From the NCBI RefSeq assembly GCF_001949145.1, contig NW_019091448.1, forward strand, positions 625,319 through 689,318: DNA of 64,000 bases. The letters run 5' to 3'. This DNA comes from Acanthaster planci (Eukaryota; Echinodermata; Asteroidea; Valvatida; Acanthasteridae). Numbering within the stretch: position 1 is the stretch's first letter; each line of letters opens with the position of its first letter. Under the pieces are notes generated by a model. That model was not told where the DNA came from and made no database searches. It saw only the letters and a list, made by a program, of their open reading frames with translations. Both the position numbers and the translations under genes were made by a program. Positions 32,601 through 46,000 of this stretch are shown one piece after another.

Positions 32601-35600
32601 AAATCCACTTCACGTAAAACAACCCCCAAATCTCCATGGATCACTATCAACCTAAGTAAACCCATTCATCATAAAAACAAGCTCTACCATAGGTATGTAT
32701 CACACCGTAATGATTATAACCAAACTAAATATGTGCAATACGAAAACATTCTGACTAATGTCCTTCGAAAGGTTAAACGAAATTATTTTTCTGAGCAATT
32801 CATGCAACATAAAAATGATATCCGGACAACCTCGAAACTAATTAACAATGTAATTAATAACATACAACATTCTATAAATTGAATCAACATTGATGGCAAC
32901 ATTTTGGATGAGTCCCACTGTATAGCTAGTCAGTTTAATCATTATTTCACTGCGATTGGAAATACCCTTAATGATAAAATCCCACTGACAACTTCTAAGT
33001 TTTCTGATTATTTGTCAAATCCAAATTGGAATTCTATATTTCTTGCCCTGTGACTGAGCAAGAAATCATAAACATTTTTCGTAAGTTACCGAAGAAGAAA
33101 AGATTTTCTAATTACCAGTACCTTAGTTACAGAAACAATTTGTTCCATTTTCAGGCCTTTAACTCAAATAATGAGCATATTGATAACAACAGGAAAATGA
33201 AAACAGCCAAAGTTATTCCTGTTTTCACGAGTGGTAATTCTGAACAAGTTAGTAACTACACACCAATTTTGATTTTAACCACCTTTTCAAAAATTCTGAG
33301 AACATCTTATTTACAGTCGTTAAATTCTTAAATCAAAGCAATATTTTGTCTGAATGCCAGTATGGATTTCAAGAAAATTATTCCACATCTCTTGCAATCA
33401 TTAAATTTATTGACAAAAATCACAACTGCTGTTGACTCTTATTAAGTAAACTTGGAATTTTCTTAGACCTTTCTATCATGGTTGATTGTGTCAAAAGCTT
33501 TCTGAGGCTTTTGACACAATCAACCACAATATTCTCTTATCCAAACTTGCTTATTTTGGAATCAGAGGTAATCCTCTGGGGTGGTTTAAAAGTAGCCTAT
33601 CTTGGTCCTCTCCTGTTTTCTGTTTACATAAATGATTTTTCGTACTTCTTTGGATTTGCTTTCATTTATTATGTTTGCTGATAACCTTTTTCTTAGTCAC
33701 AATGATATCAACAAGCTCGCTGATTTGGTAAATCAAGAATTACTTAAAACCTCTAAATGGTTCAAAGCAAATAAGATATCACTCAACATGGAGAAAACTA
33801 CATGTATGTTATTTACTAACAAAACAGGGTTACACCTATGAAACATCTATATTGATAACATAAAAATACTTTATTCTGATTGTGTAAAATTCTTGGGTCT
33901 GTATATGCATTGTAGATCCTAAATTGTCCTGGAAACACCACATTAATCACATGTTTCTACCACTGTTTCTAGAAACATTTGCGTTGTATATAAACTCAAA
34001 GCTGTTTTTCCCCAAGAAGTCCTGTTTATGCTTTCTAATATTTTGATATTACCATATTTGAACTATGGGATCTTGGCATGGGGAAATTGTGAGACTGAAT
34101 TCAAATTACAATCATGGTATTCCTCCATGGTGCATTGTACATGTAGTCATGTGTTACCCTTGAGCAAAATGGGTCAAGTCGTGCCCGGGTAAACTTGTAC
34201 CCAAGTTAACTCGTACCTCCAAATTAACACCAAGTCAACTCGTACCCAAGTTAACATGTTCTCATTTTAACTTTTACCCAGTTCGTAGCTCGTACTCAAG
34301 CCAACTTGTACTCGCTACACTGTGTAAACAAGCGTCAGCAAGGAAGGATAATAAAGTTTGTGGGCCAGGATGCAGGCCAGCAGAAAGTGTGAGGACCTAC
34401 ACTTCCAAGTATAAAACTGCCTTCCCATGATTCATCTGATGACGACTCTTTATCTTCGTCTATTAGTGATGAGGAGTTTGTTGATGAAGTTTCGCCAACT
34501 TTACATGCTATTACAGCCAAGTGATCACGTCTCTAGTGACAGCTTCTTGGAATATGAGTCGAAAGACTTCCCGTAGGAGTAAAGTTTGGGAAAATGGTAC
34601 AATTTGCAGCGGAATAATCTTTGCATGCATCTTTCGACATTACATGTTTTATAACCAACCATCAATGTGGACTGCTGCAAGCCATTTTCGAAATTAAACT
34701 GTAAAGACTTCTGTATGAATACTCATAAATAGAAATAGAACTTGGTTCTGTACTTACGTCAGAGTCTTTAATATTATTGTGCAAAATGTAAACGTTCTCA
34801 ATGTGTCAGGGTAGCAAGCAAACAGAGTTTGTTTGTTCACCTGTTTATTTAGACAGTCTGTGTTTAGAGTTCTATATTTAACTTGTGTCCAAAATGATAG
34901 TGGTCTTTTGTGTACATGGAGCAGGAGCTAAGCTAAATGTCTTTGCAGCTGTACCAGTTAATTTTATACATACAGTGTATTGTATGTACTTATGTTACTT
35001 GCATGTATCAATATGGGTTACACAGAAAAGGTATTCTGAGGGGTATGCTCCTTTCACTATGCATGTACATGCCATTTCTTGCAATAGGTTTTCTTGTTCT
35101 GAAAAAGCACTGACAGTATTTTTTCATTGGTGCTGCATACACTGCATGTATCTCATTTATAGAGCAGCTGATTTGTTACAGTGTGCTACATGAAGTTTCC
35201 CTTTCAGTGTATAATTTATTTTTGTGTGTCCTTATTTAACCAGTCTTGTCCTATTTGGTTTTAAATGGCTAATTAATCTTGCATGTTTTATATAGGTGTT
35301 TTGATTAATTTGACTTAAATTTTGTAGATTTTTAGACTGTAAATGGATAAACTGATGTAATTTACAATATATGAATTGTAAAGATGTCGCAATTCATTTT
35401 TTTTTTACTGCCATGACATCTTTTGTCAATAAACCATAAACCAACTATTTATATGATTTTCAACTTTTAACAACTTGCATGTAATTTCCTTTTTCCGAGC
35501 AGAAATAAAACTCATTTGAAAAGCTAAGCCAGCTTGTCTCTTGTGTTTCATACATGGTTGTTGATTTTGTTTCTTGGTATTGGGCAAACACACCAACTTG

Positions 35601-37643
35601 CAAGAATGCCTTTTTTAAACTGTACTTGTTTTGAAAAGAAACTTACTTATGCACCAAAATATACTTGGAATTCTATCTGAAAAGGAAGTATCTCTTCTTG
35701 GAAAAAAAAAGTGTTATTATAATGGGCACTTCAATTTTGGACTGCGGTTGCAGTTCGTTGACATGTACATGTACATCCGGGAATTTTGACAGTAGTGGCT
35801 CTGGCCAATCAATGTGCAGAAAGATTTCCATTCAACATGGAGGCAGAATCACCTCCCTGTTCCTGTAGATAAGCTGAGAGATCAATGTGCCATGACACAG
35901 GCAAACCGTAAGCTGTCACCAAATTAACTGATTTTGGAAGAGTGAGACCTGGTTTTTCAATTTTATGGGGAATTTTGATGTGGTCGCACAGAAAAAAGTG
36001 CTATTTCGAGTAAGTTTTGTAATGCAAATTTAGTCATTTTGCAGACGTATATTCGTTATCTTCTTACACTAAAAACCTCCAAATTGTTTCCAGATGGCCC
36101 CTGAAAGTAATGAATAGTTATCTGTCCATCGCAAACACATTATTTTGGCATAAAACTCAACAAAAATAGGTTAAAAAACAGAATTCTAGATGCGGTCAGT
36201 CACAAATTTCATTTCTAGCACCTACTGCATGGAAAACTGTGCATACACAGCAAGCAAAATGAACGGCTTTTGCGTGCACTGCGGACTGACTGCAAACCAT
36301 CACATGTAAAAGCTACGCTGTGCAATGAACTTTGCCAACACTTCCTGAAAGGTCAGGTTTTTATATGTACAGCTACAAGTATATGTACATGTGAGTATAT
36401 CGTAAAACCTTCAGTAAGGTTTGAAGTATCACAGGTTTAAGTCACTGCTCTGGATCAGCCTAGGTAAACAGCTTTCTTCATTTTGTCAGTACTTCTAGTG
36501 CAGACATTACAAACTTTATGGTTATAATGAAAGTACATAAAGGAACATGTACCTTGCAAATGGTGACTCATTTCAGCTTTTAAAAAGTGGATTTCTGCCA
36601 AGATTTGTGAAAACTGGCTTGCAAAGTGATACTTTTGAAAAGTCAATGTAACGATGCAATAAATGCGACAATTTCATCGCTCTGATCCTAGAAGTACTTG
36701 AACGATCTTCTCTAGAATCAAGGAGTTCAGTACTTAAGAAATGACCTGAATTAAAAGGGGACGTTTTGAGGGACTCACCCAAATATTTGTCCAGGGTTAC
36801 CTCTCCGACAACGGTGAGCTCGCTGAGAAGCTGCATATATCCTGAATACATGCCACGAATATGAAAACAAAATATTTTTAAAACATACAAAGTTCACAAC
36901 TTGACAAATGGAATAATTTACATGTAGTCGTGTCTAATGTAGAGCGAAAAAAGCAGAAAAAAGAACAAAACACAAAGACTATCGATGTGTGGAGTCCAGA
37001 TATCATTACTTGACAAGGGCTACATTTCCTGGTAGCAGCATGAAGTTTATTACCATTACCTTTGGACACATTCGGGGACTGAGCTACATGCACATGTACA
37101 TATGTAAATTATCCCAACACAGTCCAATAACTGCCAATGTACCATGGCCTCCTGAATCAAGCTGAAAACGGCAGCTGAAAAAGAAACGTGTTGTTCTCAA
37201 CACCTACATTCGCAGTGACGTGAGAACTGGTTCATACATGTATGTGTACATGCAGTTCCTGATGAACATGTATTTCAAATGAATAAACAAACAGCACTTC
37301 TTATACATGTCGAAGTATCTCATAATCAAAACAGCAAAACATCATAAACTCGGAACGCTGCCATTAAGACTCTTGACAAGGCTGAACACAGAGCAAAATG
37401 AAGATAAAGATGAACAAAATGGTACGTGTAGATGTACGGTACACATGAAATCGGAACAAAAAAAGTCACTGCCTGCCAGAAACATACTGTACCTCTTTCA
37501 AAATCACCTGTGCTCAATGGTCTCAGGACCAGTGAATCTCCCGGGTTTGATGGTGATGCAGATGAGTGGAATTTAACCTTTGACCGTCCCTCAAAGTCTA
37601 TTCCCGTTAATAAACTTTTGTCGTACATCAGGATGTCTTCCAT
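29652..37643 (-). CDS. GNPNAT1: Glucosamine-6-phosphate N-acetyltransferase
   Basis: Exons 37643-37493, 36841-36779, 31464-31337, 30708-30647 and 29793-29652 join in phase to 181 residues and TGA; the human enzyme is 184 residues as I recall. It transfers acetyl from acetyl-CoA to glucosamine-6-phosphate on the cytosolic route to UDP-GlcNAc, which feeds N- and O-glycans, GPI anchors and chitin. The GNAT fold is clear. LVLRPLSTGDFERG is in exon 1, MYYVTVVEDTSRNCIVASAT then LILEQKFIHECA in exon 3, and the acetyl-CoA pyrophosphate loop RGKQLGKL at residues 128-135 across the exon 4/5 junction. CYKTTLECGESNIPFYEKFG and the end YMQNRH complete the family signature. Intron 2 (31465-36778, 5.3 kb) holds a 5'-truncated LINE on the opposite strand. 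A candidate AATAAA on the minus strand lies at 29421-29416. Confidence 0.95.
33481..33524. repeat. Perfect 18-bp-arm hairpin inside the LINE
   Basis: GTTGATTGTGTCAAAAGC (33481-33498) and its exact reverse complement (33507-33524) flank 8 bases. The right arm is the codon stretch for AFDTIN of the reverse transcriptase; the left arm is an inverted copy of it. Confidence 0.95.
34165..34320. repeat. Degenerate tandem repeat, CAAGTTAACTCGTACC-like units
   Basis: Variants such as AAACTTGTACCCAAG, TTAACTCGTACC, GTCAACTCGTACCCAAG and CCAACTTGTACTCG follow one another at roughly 17-20 bp spacing. The block interrupts the 3' portion of the LINE, whose readable protein stops near 34110. Confidence 0.6.
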
Positions 37644-40010
37644 TCCATTCTGAGTGAAGAGGACAAACAGAGAATGAGAGGGTTTGTGCTCCTTGGGAGA
37701 GGCAGAGTGATGAGCAGGGTAGTTCTTTGGGTAGATACTGTTGTATTACCATCATGATCAAAGGGGTAGATTTGGGGGAGGGGTCAGCCCTACCCTCCCT
37801 CCCAATAAAACCCCAAAACTTTTTAGTGTGTGAAAAATGAATGGCAAATTACATTTAATAGGCCCTATATACTGTATCTCCCTTCTGTCAAAAGGCATGT
37901 TATCATGAAATTTGCAACTTGTGTCAGTTATCTCCATTTTTTATGAGGCAATCTTCCACTGTCAAGAATAGAAAGGAAAAGCAATTCGGTTTTGGCAGAA
38001 TTATCAGCCATGTCGGAAACCTGTGATAACTTTTAAATAAGATCAATACACAAACATGACAAAGACTGAGTGATTGCCCACTTCCACCTATCGCATCAAA
38101 TCGACAATGTATGCATGTGGGCTAGTACTAGTAGACTACATGTACATGGCCTGTGCTGTTTTTGCTTATTCCCAGAACTGTGGGGTCCGACGTCCACCCC
38201 GCTCCCACGGGAGGGGGCGGACGACCTAGGGCCATGCATGGCAAACCATTGACATCCTCAGCAATCTCATGGAAGTAGAAACAGACACAAGTATGACAGG
38301 CATACCTCCATTTCCTTTGAAACCCAATGTAAAGTTACTTCTAGAATGAGAAATAAGTGTTTTTTCAGAGATGTTCACGACGTTAACACTGCACTGTCAC
38401 AGCAGGACAGATCCAGCAACGACGTCTATCTTGCGTCCCGTCAAAATCTACAACTGGTGAATTTGACACGTGTAAAGTCTTGAGTCCCTCTTATCAATGG
38501 GGCAGAACCGTATCAAACGAAGAGAAACCAGACTCAAAGGCTTAGGATGTAGGCTCCCAAACGCCTACGATTGATTTGTAAACAAGGTGTGAAAATACAT
38601 TGGGGGAGCCTGACTAAACAAAATGGCTGCGCCCATGGAGTAATGTGTGCCATTGCGTTTTGTGGAAGCGAATGAGTTCTTGCTGGACCACATTTTTCAC
38701 TTTCGTTGGTAACTTTTCATTAAATATTTGCATACCATACACACTTAAGATTATGTTCAATGAAAGTGGATCGCTGAAATATCAAACAATTGAACGAGCG
38801 GCCGGCCAGAGCTAGCTAGTAGCTGCAGAGGCGCAGAAACTGGAGCTAGGGTAGGCATGGTAGGCGTGGCTGCGCCTATTAAAGTAGTGCCTGTTCAATT
38901 TGAGCTTCACTAACGTTGGTAAACAGTTTCATACAGGTGGTCTGCAAGAAAATGCATGAATGTTTGCTGCTGTGCTTTCAACTTTTGTCATGTTTGTGCC
39001 TACAGTATGGTCATATGGTGTATCCAGCCAGGTTAACATACATGCTTTTATTTTTAACATGATACTGTACATGTTCAATTTCAGTAGAGGGGCCTAACTT
39101 TTACCCACAGTTTTATAACTATCGCAAGGCTCTAGTTAGACATGCTAGATAGTCATGATAGTCTGATAGTACTTAGTACTATAGTAGGTGTAACAAAAAC
39201 AATTGCATTGATAGTGATTGTACATGTCTTAATGTTTTATTTGGCAAGAGTTCCTGTCCGTCATGTCCAGCAGTAGAGTTGCACATCAGAACTCAGAGAC
39301 TGTCCTTCAACTCAGAAAAATCCCTCTCTTTGGAGACAAAAATCAGTGTCCTAAAAGGGGACTTTTTTTTCAGAGTGGCTTGATTTAAAACACATTATTG
39401 TCAAATTTTTGAAATTTTTCCACCATACTTTCCATTCCTATACATGTAGGTTAATTAAGTTGTTTTTACCATGTCACTCAATTAACTGTATGTAGAGGAT
39501 TAATATCTGAAAAAAATTGTTTTGATGTGGTCTTTTTATGTCCCATTGCACACTCCTGTTTGTAATCCAGGCAGTAAACGGTGGAATTTTTTTTAACAGC
39601 AGCCTAGCGTGTTTCTTCTGCTGAACCCAATTGTGGCAAAAAGGATCCCAAAGCAAAAGTAGGATCCCCAATCCCACTTGAAAGAATAATTCCCTGTTAG
39701 GGAGATGTTTCTTTCTTTCTGGGGCTGCTTTTGTTCCCCTCTCCCCCAGCAAGGGACTTCTCTGAGTTTGAGGACAGTCTCCAAGTTGTGATGTGCACCC
39801 CTACTGTCAAGCCAAACATGTATTCACTACCAAACATCACGTATTCAACCTCACCTTGTATTTTCAGTTCAAGAGCACAATCCTGAAAGCAATGGAATAC
39901 CCAACCATTAGTAGGCTGGGCACTGTGATGCTGCTGAGGCAGTAGCAAGACAAATCCATAGATATGCTTATATGATTAAATGATGTTTTCTTGTTTATAA
40001 TTCAGTAGCC
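37644..40010. other. Divergent intergenic region between GNPNAT1 and CRLS1
   Basis: This should contain both promoters and a noncoding CRLS1 first exon. AAAATGGCTGCGCC at 38617-38630 resembles a YY1-type core promoter element. A copy of a hairpin-prone repeat is at about 38163-38235. No coding exon is recognisable. Confidence 0.35.
38163..38235 (+). repeat. Hairpin-type repeat, copy 1
   Basis: Contains CCAGAACTGTGGGGTCCGACGTCC and CGCTCCCACG. The reverse complement of 62325-62377 has the same blocks in the same order. Confidence 0.5.
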
Positions 40011-43000
40011 ATGAATGGTCAATCAGCCAGGATTCTGGAAGCAGCGTCAGGACTGCTGAGCAATGCTGCCAGGGTACCCAATTCAGTCAAAACACTGACC
40101 TTCAAAACCTTCAAATGTTCTACTTGTTTATGTGACCAGGGTCCATGTATTTATCCGCACATCAAAAACCCAATCTGGTGGACTCAAGCAAAGAGTGTTA
40201 CAGCTCTGGCAGTCAGTACCCATACATGGTTAAGCACAGTTCATGGACTTCGTCATCCAAAATTGTACAGCACAAGCAGTCCTCAGAAAGCCGATGATGA
40301 ACAAGGGGCGAAAGATGATATGCTGTCTTCGGGAGAGTCGCCCGTCAAAGCAAACTTGGCTGAAAATGAGGCAGCTTGTGGAAAGAAAAGGAAAGGGAAG
40401 ATGAATCGGTATGTGAAGAGAGCCTCCAAAGCAACAGAGAAAATGAAAGAAAAAATGGCTGACAAAGTCAAAGATATAGTAAGTACGTATATTGTAGGGT
40501 TCAGATTGAACCAATGAGCAAAGGTTAACCTTCATTTTTGTAAAAGAAATTGTGTCAACAAAGACATAAGAGCCAGCAGATGTACAATATTTTTTATGCT
40601 GAGTTAATTTCAGAGAAAATGAAAGAAAAACGGGTTAACAATGAAAAAGTGTAACTTGGACGCCACCTCATTTGTGTCACGTTTGGGCAAAGATCAGTTT
40701 TTGGGGCACTGTGTTCCTTTAAATAAACAACTTACAAATTTAGAAACAATTCATGCAGGAAACTTAAGAACATGTAATCTTGGAGTCACGTGGCTTGTGC
40801 ATAAAGTGCTCACTTCTCACCAACTTTGATCCTGGGTTCAGTTTCCTGGCTAGATGGTGCACGAATAGAGTTGTTTCTTGACTGTCTTGTTCCACAAGGG
40901 TTTTTTCAGGGTTTTCCTCCCTGTGCAAAGTAGCAGCTCATTCACTCTCTGTCTGTGCTCTGTGGACAGACATGGGTCATTTGGCAGGTGCATTTAGGTG
41001 CCTTCCACTCAATCACATTGTAGCTGCATCATGTCGTCCATCTTTTAGCCTTGTGGCTCTAAGTAAGGATGATTAGCCCCCTGGTAAAATGAATAAAACA
41101 TATGCCTGGAACACGTAGGTTAGATATACTGTAAATGTTGTCTTAAAATTTTGGTAGATTTCGTAGAATGAGTTCACATTAAATGTGTTGGGAAACCAGT
41201 TTCTCTTGTATTTATCTCCTTCCAGAAAGAGAACATATTTACCATCCCCAATCTCTTGTCCACAACACGCCTGGTCATGTCCCCTGTTCTGGGCTACCTG
41301 GTCATTCAGGAGTGCTACACGCTGGGTACTTGCTTGTTTGTCATGGCTGGGATCACAGACTTGGTAGGATCAGTCAACTGAACACAAATGCTATTTATGT
41401 TTCATGTACGTATAGTTCACTGACTAACCATTGTGTATGTGCTTTGCATAGAAAAGTATGCACCCACAGTGCTAAGGGGAAGTCAGTGTACAATGTAAAC
41501 AAAATGCTCTGTGCCACATTTCAAACCTATTATGCAAACGAGGAGAGTTAAATGTCTTGTTTTAAATCTAATGAGGACTTGTCACCCTTCTCCAATTCAG
41601 AGAAAAGCAAACATGAAGGCCTCTTTAATGAAATGACAACACTTCAAAAAGTCGTGGGAAGGATATATCCTACCAGTAACCTTTCTCGCACTAAAGAGAC
41701 AGCAGTGATGNNNNNNNNNNNNNNNNNNNNNNNNNNNNNNNNNNNNNNNNNNNNNNNNNNNNNNNNNNNNNNNNNNNNNNNNNNNNNNNNNNNNNNNNNN
41801 NNNNNNNNNNNNNNNNNNNNNNNNNNNNNNNNNNNNNNNNNNNNNNNNNNNNNNNNNNNNNNNNNNNNNNNNNNNNNNNNNNNNNNNNNNNNNNNNNNNN
41901 NNNNNNNNNNNNNNNNNNNNNNNNNNNNNNNNNNNNNNNNNNNNNNNNNNNNNNNNNNNNNNNNNNNNNNNNNNNNNNNNNNNNNNNNNNNNNNNNNNNN
42001 NNNNNNNNNNNNNNNNNNNNNNNNNNNNNNNNNNNNNNNNNNNNNNNNNNNNNNNNNNNNNNNNNNNNNNNNNNNNNNNNNNNNNNNNNNNNNNNNNNNN
42101 NNNNNNNNNNNNNNNNNNNNNNNNNNNNNNNNNNNNNNNNNNNNNNNNNNNNNNNNNNNNNNNNNNNNNNNNNNNNNNNNNNNNNNNNNNNNNNNNNNNN
42201 NNNNNNNNNNNNNNNNNNNNNNNNNNNNNNNNNNNNNNNNNNNNNNNNNNNNNNNNNNNNNNNNNNNNNNNNNNNNNNNNNNNNNNNNNNNNNNNNNNNN
42301 NNNNNNNNNNNNNNNNNNNNNNNNNNNNNNNNNNNNNNNNNNNNNNNNNNNNNNNNNNNNNNNNNNNNNNNNNNNNNNNNNNNNNNNNNNNNNNNNNNNN
42401 NNNNNNNNNNNNNNNNNNNNNNNNNNNNNNNNNNNNNNNNNNNNNNNNNNNNNNNNNNNNNNNNNNNNNNNNNNNNNNNNNNNNNNNNNNNNNNNNNNNN
42501 NNNNNNNNNNNNNNNNNNNNNNNNNNNNNNNNNNNNNNNNNNNNNNNNNNNNNNNNNNNNNNNNNNNNNNNNNNNNNCTTTATCTTGAGCCTGTCCTTTC
42601 CTTTCAGCTGGATGGTTTTATAGCTCGAAACTTCAGGAATCAGCAGTCTGTTCTTGGATCCATCATTGATCCACTGGCTGACAAGTGCTTGGTGGCCATC
42701 CTCACGCTTAGCCTGACTTTCAGTGGCCTTATCCCTGGTAAATTGCCTGACCGTGCAGAGCTGTGTTTGGACATTTTGGTTTCAAGTCCACGTACCTGCT
42801 GTCATTTTAGTTAATTGCGGCGAATTGGGCATTTTCCCAATTTGCTTTCCCAACTCATTGACTAATTCTTTATCGTTCATTATCTTCCACCAAAAGATAT
42901 TTTGAGAGATAGTAAATCCTGTATCCCAAAGTCAGCTTGCTTATTGCGATGGCGGGATCAAAATATCGCTAGTTGGAAAGTTTTTTAAACCTGAATCCTC

Positions 43001-46000
43001 CTAAACCTTTCAAAATCCACCAGGATATATTGATGGGCTGAGAAAGGCACAGGTTCAGACCTGCTATGGTTACTGCACACATTGGACTTTAAGCATTTCA
43101 TTTCTATCCCCCGAAAGTTTGTATTAAGAATGCACCATTGATTTCCTGCACGTTGGAGGATTTTGGAGGACTCAGATGATAGAGTTATTGGACTTTGGAT
43201 ACGGTTCACTTTTATAGTGTCCATGTCACTCAGGCCCGTTGCCTGACCAGAGACTGGGGTGGGGTTCGTCAAACCAAACTTTTGGCACTGTGAACACATA
43301 TTTTTATACAAAGGCCTATCACAATATGCTTTGGAAAGTAACATTGAAAAGTTGCATGTATGTCGCAAACCAAAGGTTGCATGCAAGACTTGTACACTAT
43401 AGTTTTCAATATTGAATAAACTTAACAAAAATACATTGATTTCAAACCCTTTGAACTCCTGAAATGTAGATATTTGCCGAAACTTCCTGACGGTACATAT
43501 GACTAGAGATTGATTCATTAATATGCAGAATCGTGGTCACCTTGAGCTTGAGAATCAACGTATAAGCTGTGGCTCGTATGCCGAATATTACGATATATTT
43601 AAAATACACACAAAAAACAACAACAAGCGGACCTCAGAAGCCAGCGGGGAGGGGTTTGTTCAAACCCCTCGAACCCCCAGTCTACGGGCCTGTCACTCAA
43701 TCTGTCCCACCAGGGAGTGTAGGAACGTTTTATAGAATTGAGAAGGAGCAGCTCAGCCACTGTTCCTTTACGGTAGAGCTCCATGAACTGAGACCTACAA
43801 GAAGTGTGTCACCGTCTTTGTGCACGGTGTTTGATACCAGAGGATCCAAATACATGTACAAACGCCCAGGGAGAGTGTGGTTAATTAACAGCAGAATGTG
43901 TGCTTTGCCGGCATCCAGTGTAAAAAGACTGTGTACTAAACCTTTTCAACTAGTTTTGACTATTAAATTTGTCACGTCCGTTGCCACATACATTTGTTCT
44001 ATCTCTTGCTGTCATTTTTCCGTCTGCAGTTCCCCTAACCATCCTGATGGTAAGCAGGGATGTTGGCCTGGTAGGCAGTGTTTTCTATCTCCGGTACCAG
44101 TCCCTACCACCGCCACGGACGGTCAGCCGATTCTTTGATATCACCCACGCCACCGTCCAGCTCAAGCCCACCACCATAAGCAAGGTTTGTGGTACATATA
44201 ATTGCAGGTCCTTCTCAGTGATGGGGATCATACGATGTAAATCCCAAAAGGATGCAGTGAACTGACATGTATTTCAGCACTATTCACCTTTGGATTAAGG
44301 GGGAGGTAATAGTAGTTCAAATCATCACTGCACACCACAAAAAGGCACAGATTCTGTGATCTTCCATTTCTGTTAACCCTAAAAAGAGTTCGGGGGGCCC
44401 GGAACATCTGCCCTCTCGGACATTTCTCTGATACCGTTGCAACAGATGTTGCCATTGTGCTGAGCCCTAATAGGACATTTTTTCTGTTGATGTCTTGTGT
44501 TCATTTTGACACCAACTGCATGGGAATTGGAAATGTGCAGTGTTGACTTGCACATGCCATTTTTTTCATCATTCGGCTTTGACTGATTTAGAAAACTGCA
44601 TAAACTCTGACCCTTGAAGATCATGAGATTTGAAGCTTTTCATGGTGGGGGTAGCAAGTAAACTAGATAGGTTTGCGGTAGCACCATGGATATATCTCTT
44701 CATCATGTTGTACTTTAAATACAACCCTGTAAACTGGTGTATCAGGAAGGAGCTAGCTTCATTGGAGAATTATGCCAGCAGAAATGCACTCTCTGTTGTC
44801 CTAGAAATTTCAGCCAAAGCACGCATTGTGGTAACCTCCAACTCCCCGTTTTGCAGCTTCTGCAGGTAATTTGAGAAGCAGAGAATAATTCGCTTAGAAC
44901 ATGTTAAGAACATTTTTTGGGGGTCACTTTTCTAGTTGAACACAGCTGTTCAGCTCGGTCTCGTAGGCTTCACCTTGGCAGCTCCAGTCTTCCATTATGT
45001 GGACCATCCCTTGCTGCATGCACTTTGGTGAGTACAAACACTAACAACCCATCCAGATGAGTAAAGACTTCGCTATATCTGTGAGGCATTCTAGTAAAAT
45101 GAGATGGAGCTGGCCACAAGCTGTCACAGAGAAGATTGGAAAAAGCTTCAAGAGACAACTTTTTTCCTTTAATTTCTAGACATATCAACATTTGTAACTT
45201 TTCAGTGCCTACTAAACATGAATTAAAGAAACAGTTGAAAAAAAGGATATCATGGTGTCAGTGTTATTTGGTGATTTAACAATGGGAGACTTTGAGACGC
45301 ATGGTAGCGGCAGACAAACCAGTCCTTTTCCGCAGTTGTGCGTGTGCTCAGAACTAACACGCATGCCTAGAAATGCATGCGCATGCCCACATCAAACAAA
45401 AAGGACCGTTGTGTCTGCTGCCACCATGCTGCTCAAAGTCTCCCATTGGCATAATACCAAAACTGGAAATTGTAAAAGTCTTTTTCAGTATTTTACTATT
45501 TTGACACATCAACACTTTTGACCAGTCAGGTTTGACTGAAGTACAACAAACAATATTCTGAGAATTTTTCATTCTGTTTCCCAAATACCTCCAAACCTTT
45601 TGACCTCTGCCCTCAGAGACCTTTAACCCTCATGATCTTACTTCTTTATGATGTTAAATTTACTTGTAAATAATAGCTTTATCAGTGAAAGTGTTGTGCG
45701 TTAGTAGGTAGTCATTAGCACAAAAAATTGTGTGCAAAATATAATCAAAGTGCCTTGCTTGTGAAAATGAGCACTTGATCACAGAACTGCACAAAATCTT
45801 CAGCCCGAATTTGTCTGTGTATTGATTCACCTGTCTAATGTTTAATAATACTTGTCAAAACAGACGGACAATATGGCATTGTGTACAGATTTGTGCATTA
45901 CATGTTTTTATCGTTTACATTTTGCAGGTACGCCACGGCAGCAACAACCATTCTTTCAGGCTTCAGCTACGTCTTCAGCAAAGATGCATTCAAGTTCCTG

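Larger units (their letters stand above)
32465..35440 (+). mobile_element. 5'-truncated, decayed LINE in GNPNAT1 intron 2
   Basis: Frames in order give SINWADVIPTSDVN, YFSEQFMQHKNDIRTTSKLI, SQFNHYFTAIGNTLND, then reverse transcriptase pieces. These are a broken LDLS...AFDTINHN (33460-33530), GPLLFSVYINDF (33606-33641) and MFADNLFLSHNDINKLADLVN, followed by WFKANKISLNMEKTTCMLF. In the palm motif, FADD is changed to FADN. Several stops and frame changes show it is dead. The endonuclease half is missing, as in most LINE copies. It ends near CAATAAACCATAAACC (35427), a plausible LINE 3' end. It lies antisense to GNPNAT1. Confidence 0.75.

Noticed and set aside
41552-42814. 420-codon open frame across the N gap
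   Set aside because: It is open only because N has no stops. Its last part is the CRLS1 exon 3 frame read through the intron; the left part is intron.
42985-43518. 177-codon minus-strand open frame
   Set aside because: It lies in CRLS1 intron 3 over a repeat with paired TCCTCC motifs and shows no protein family signature.
43569-44138. 189-codon plus-strand open frame
   Set aside because: It overlaps CRLS1 exon 4 in another frame and has no family resemblance.
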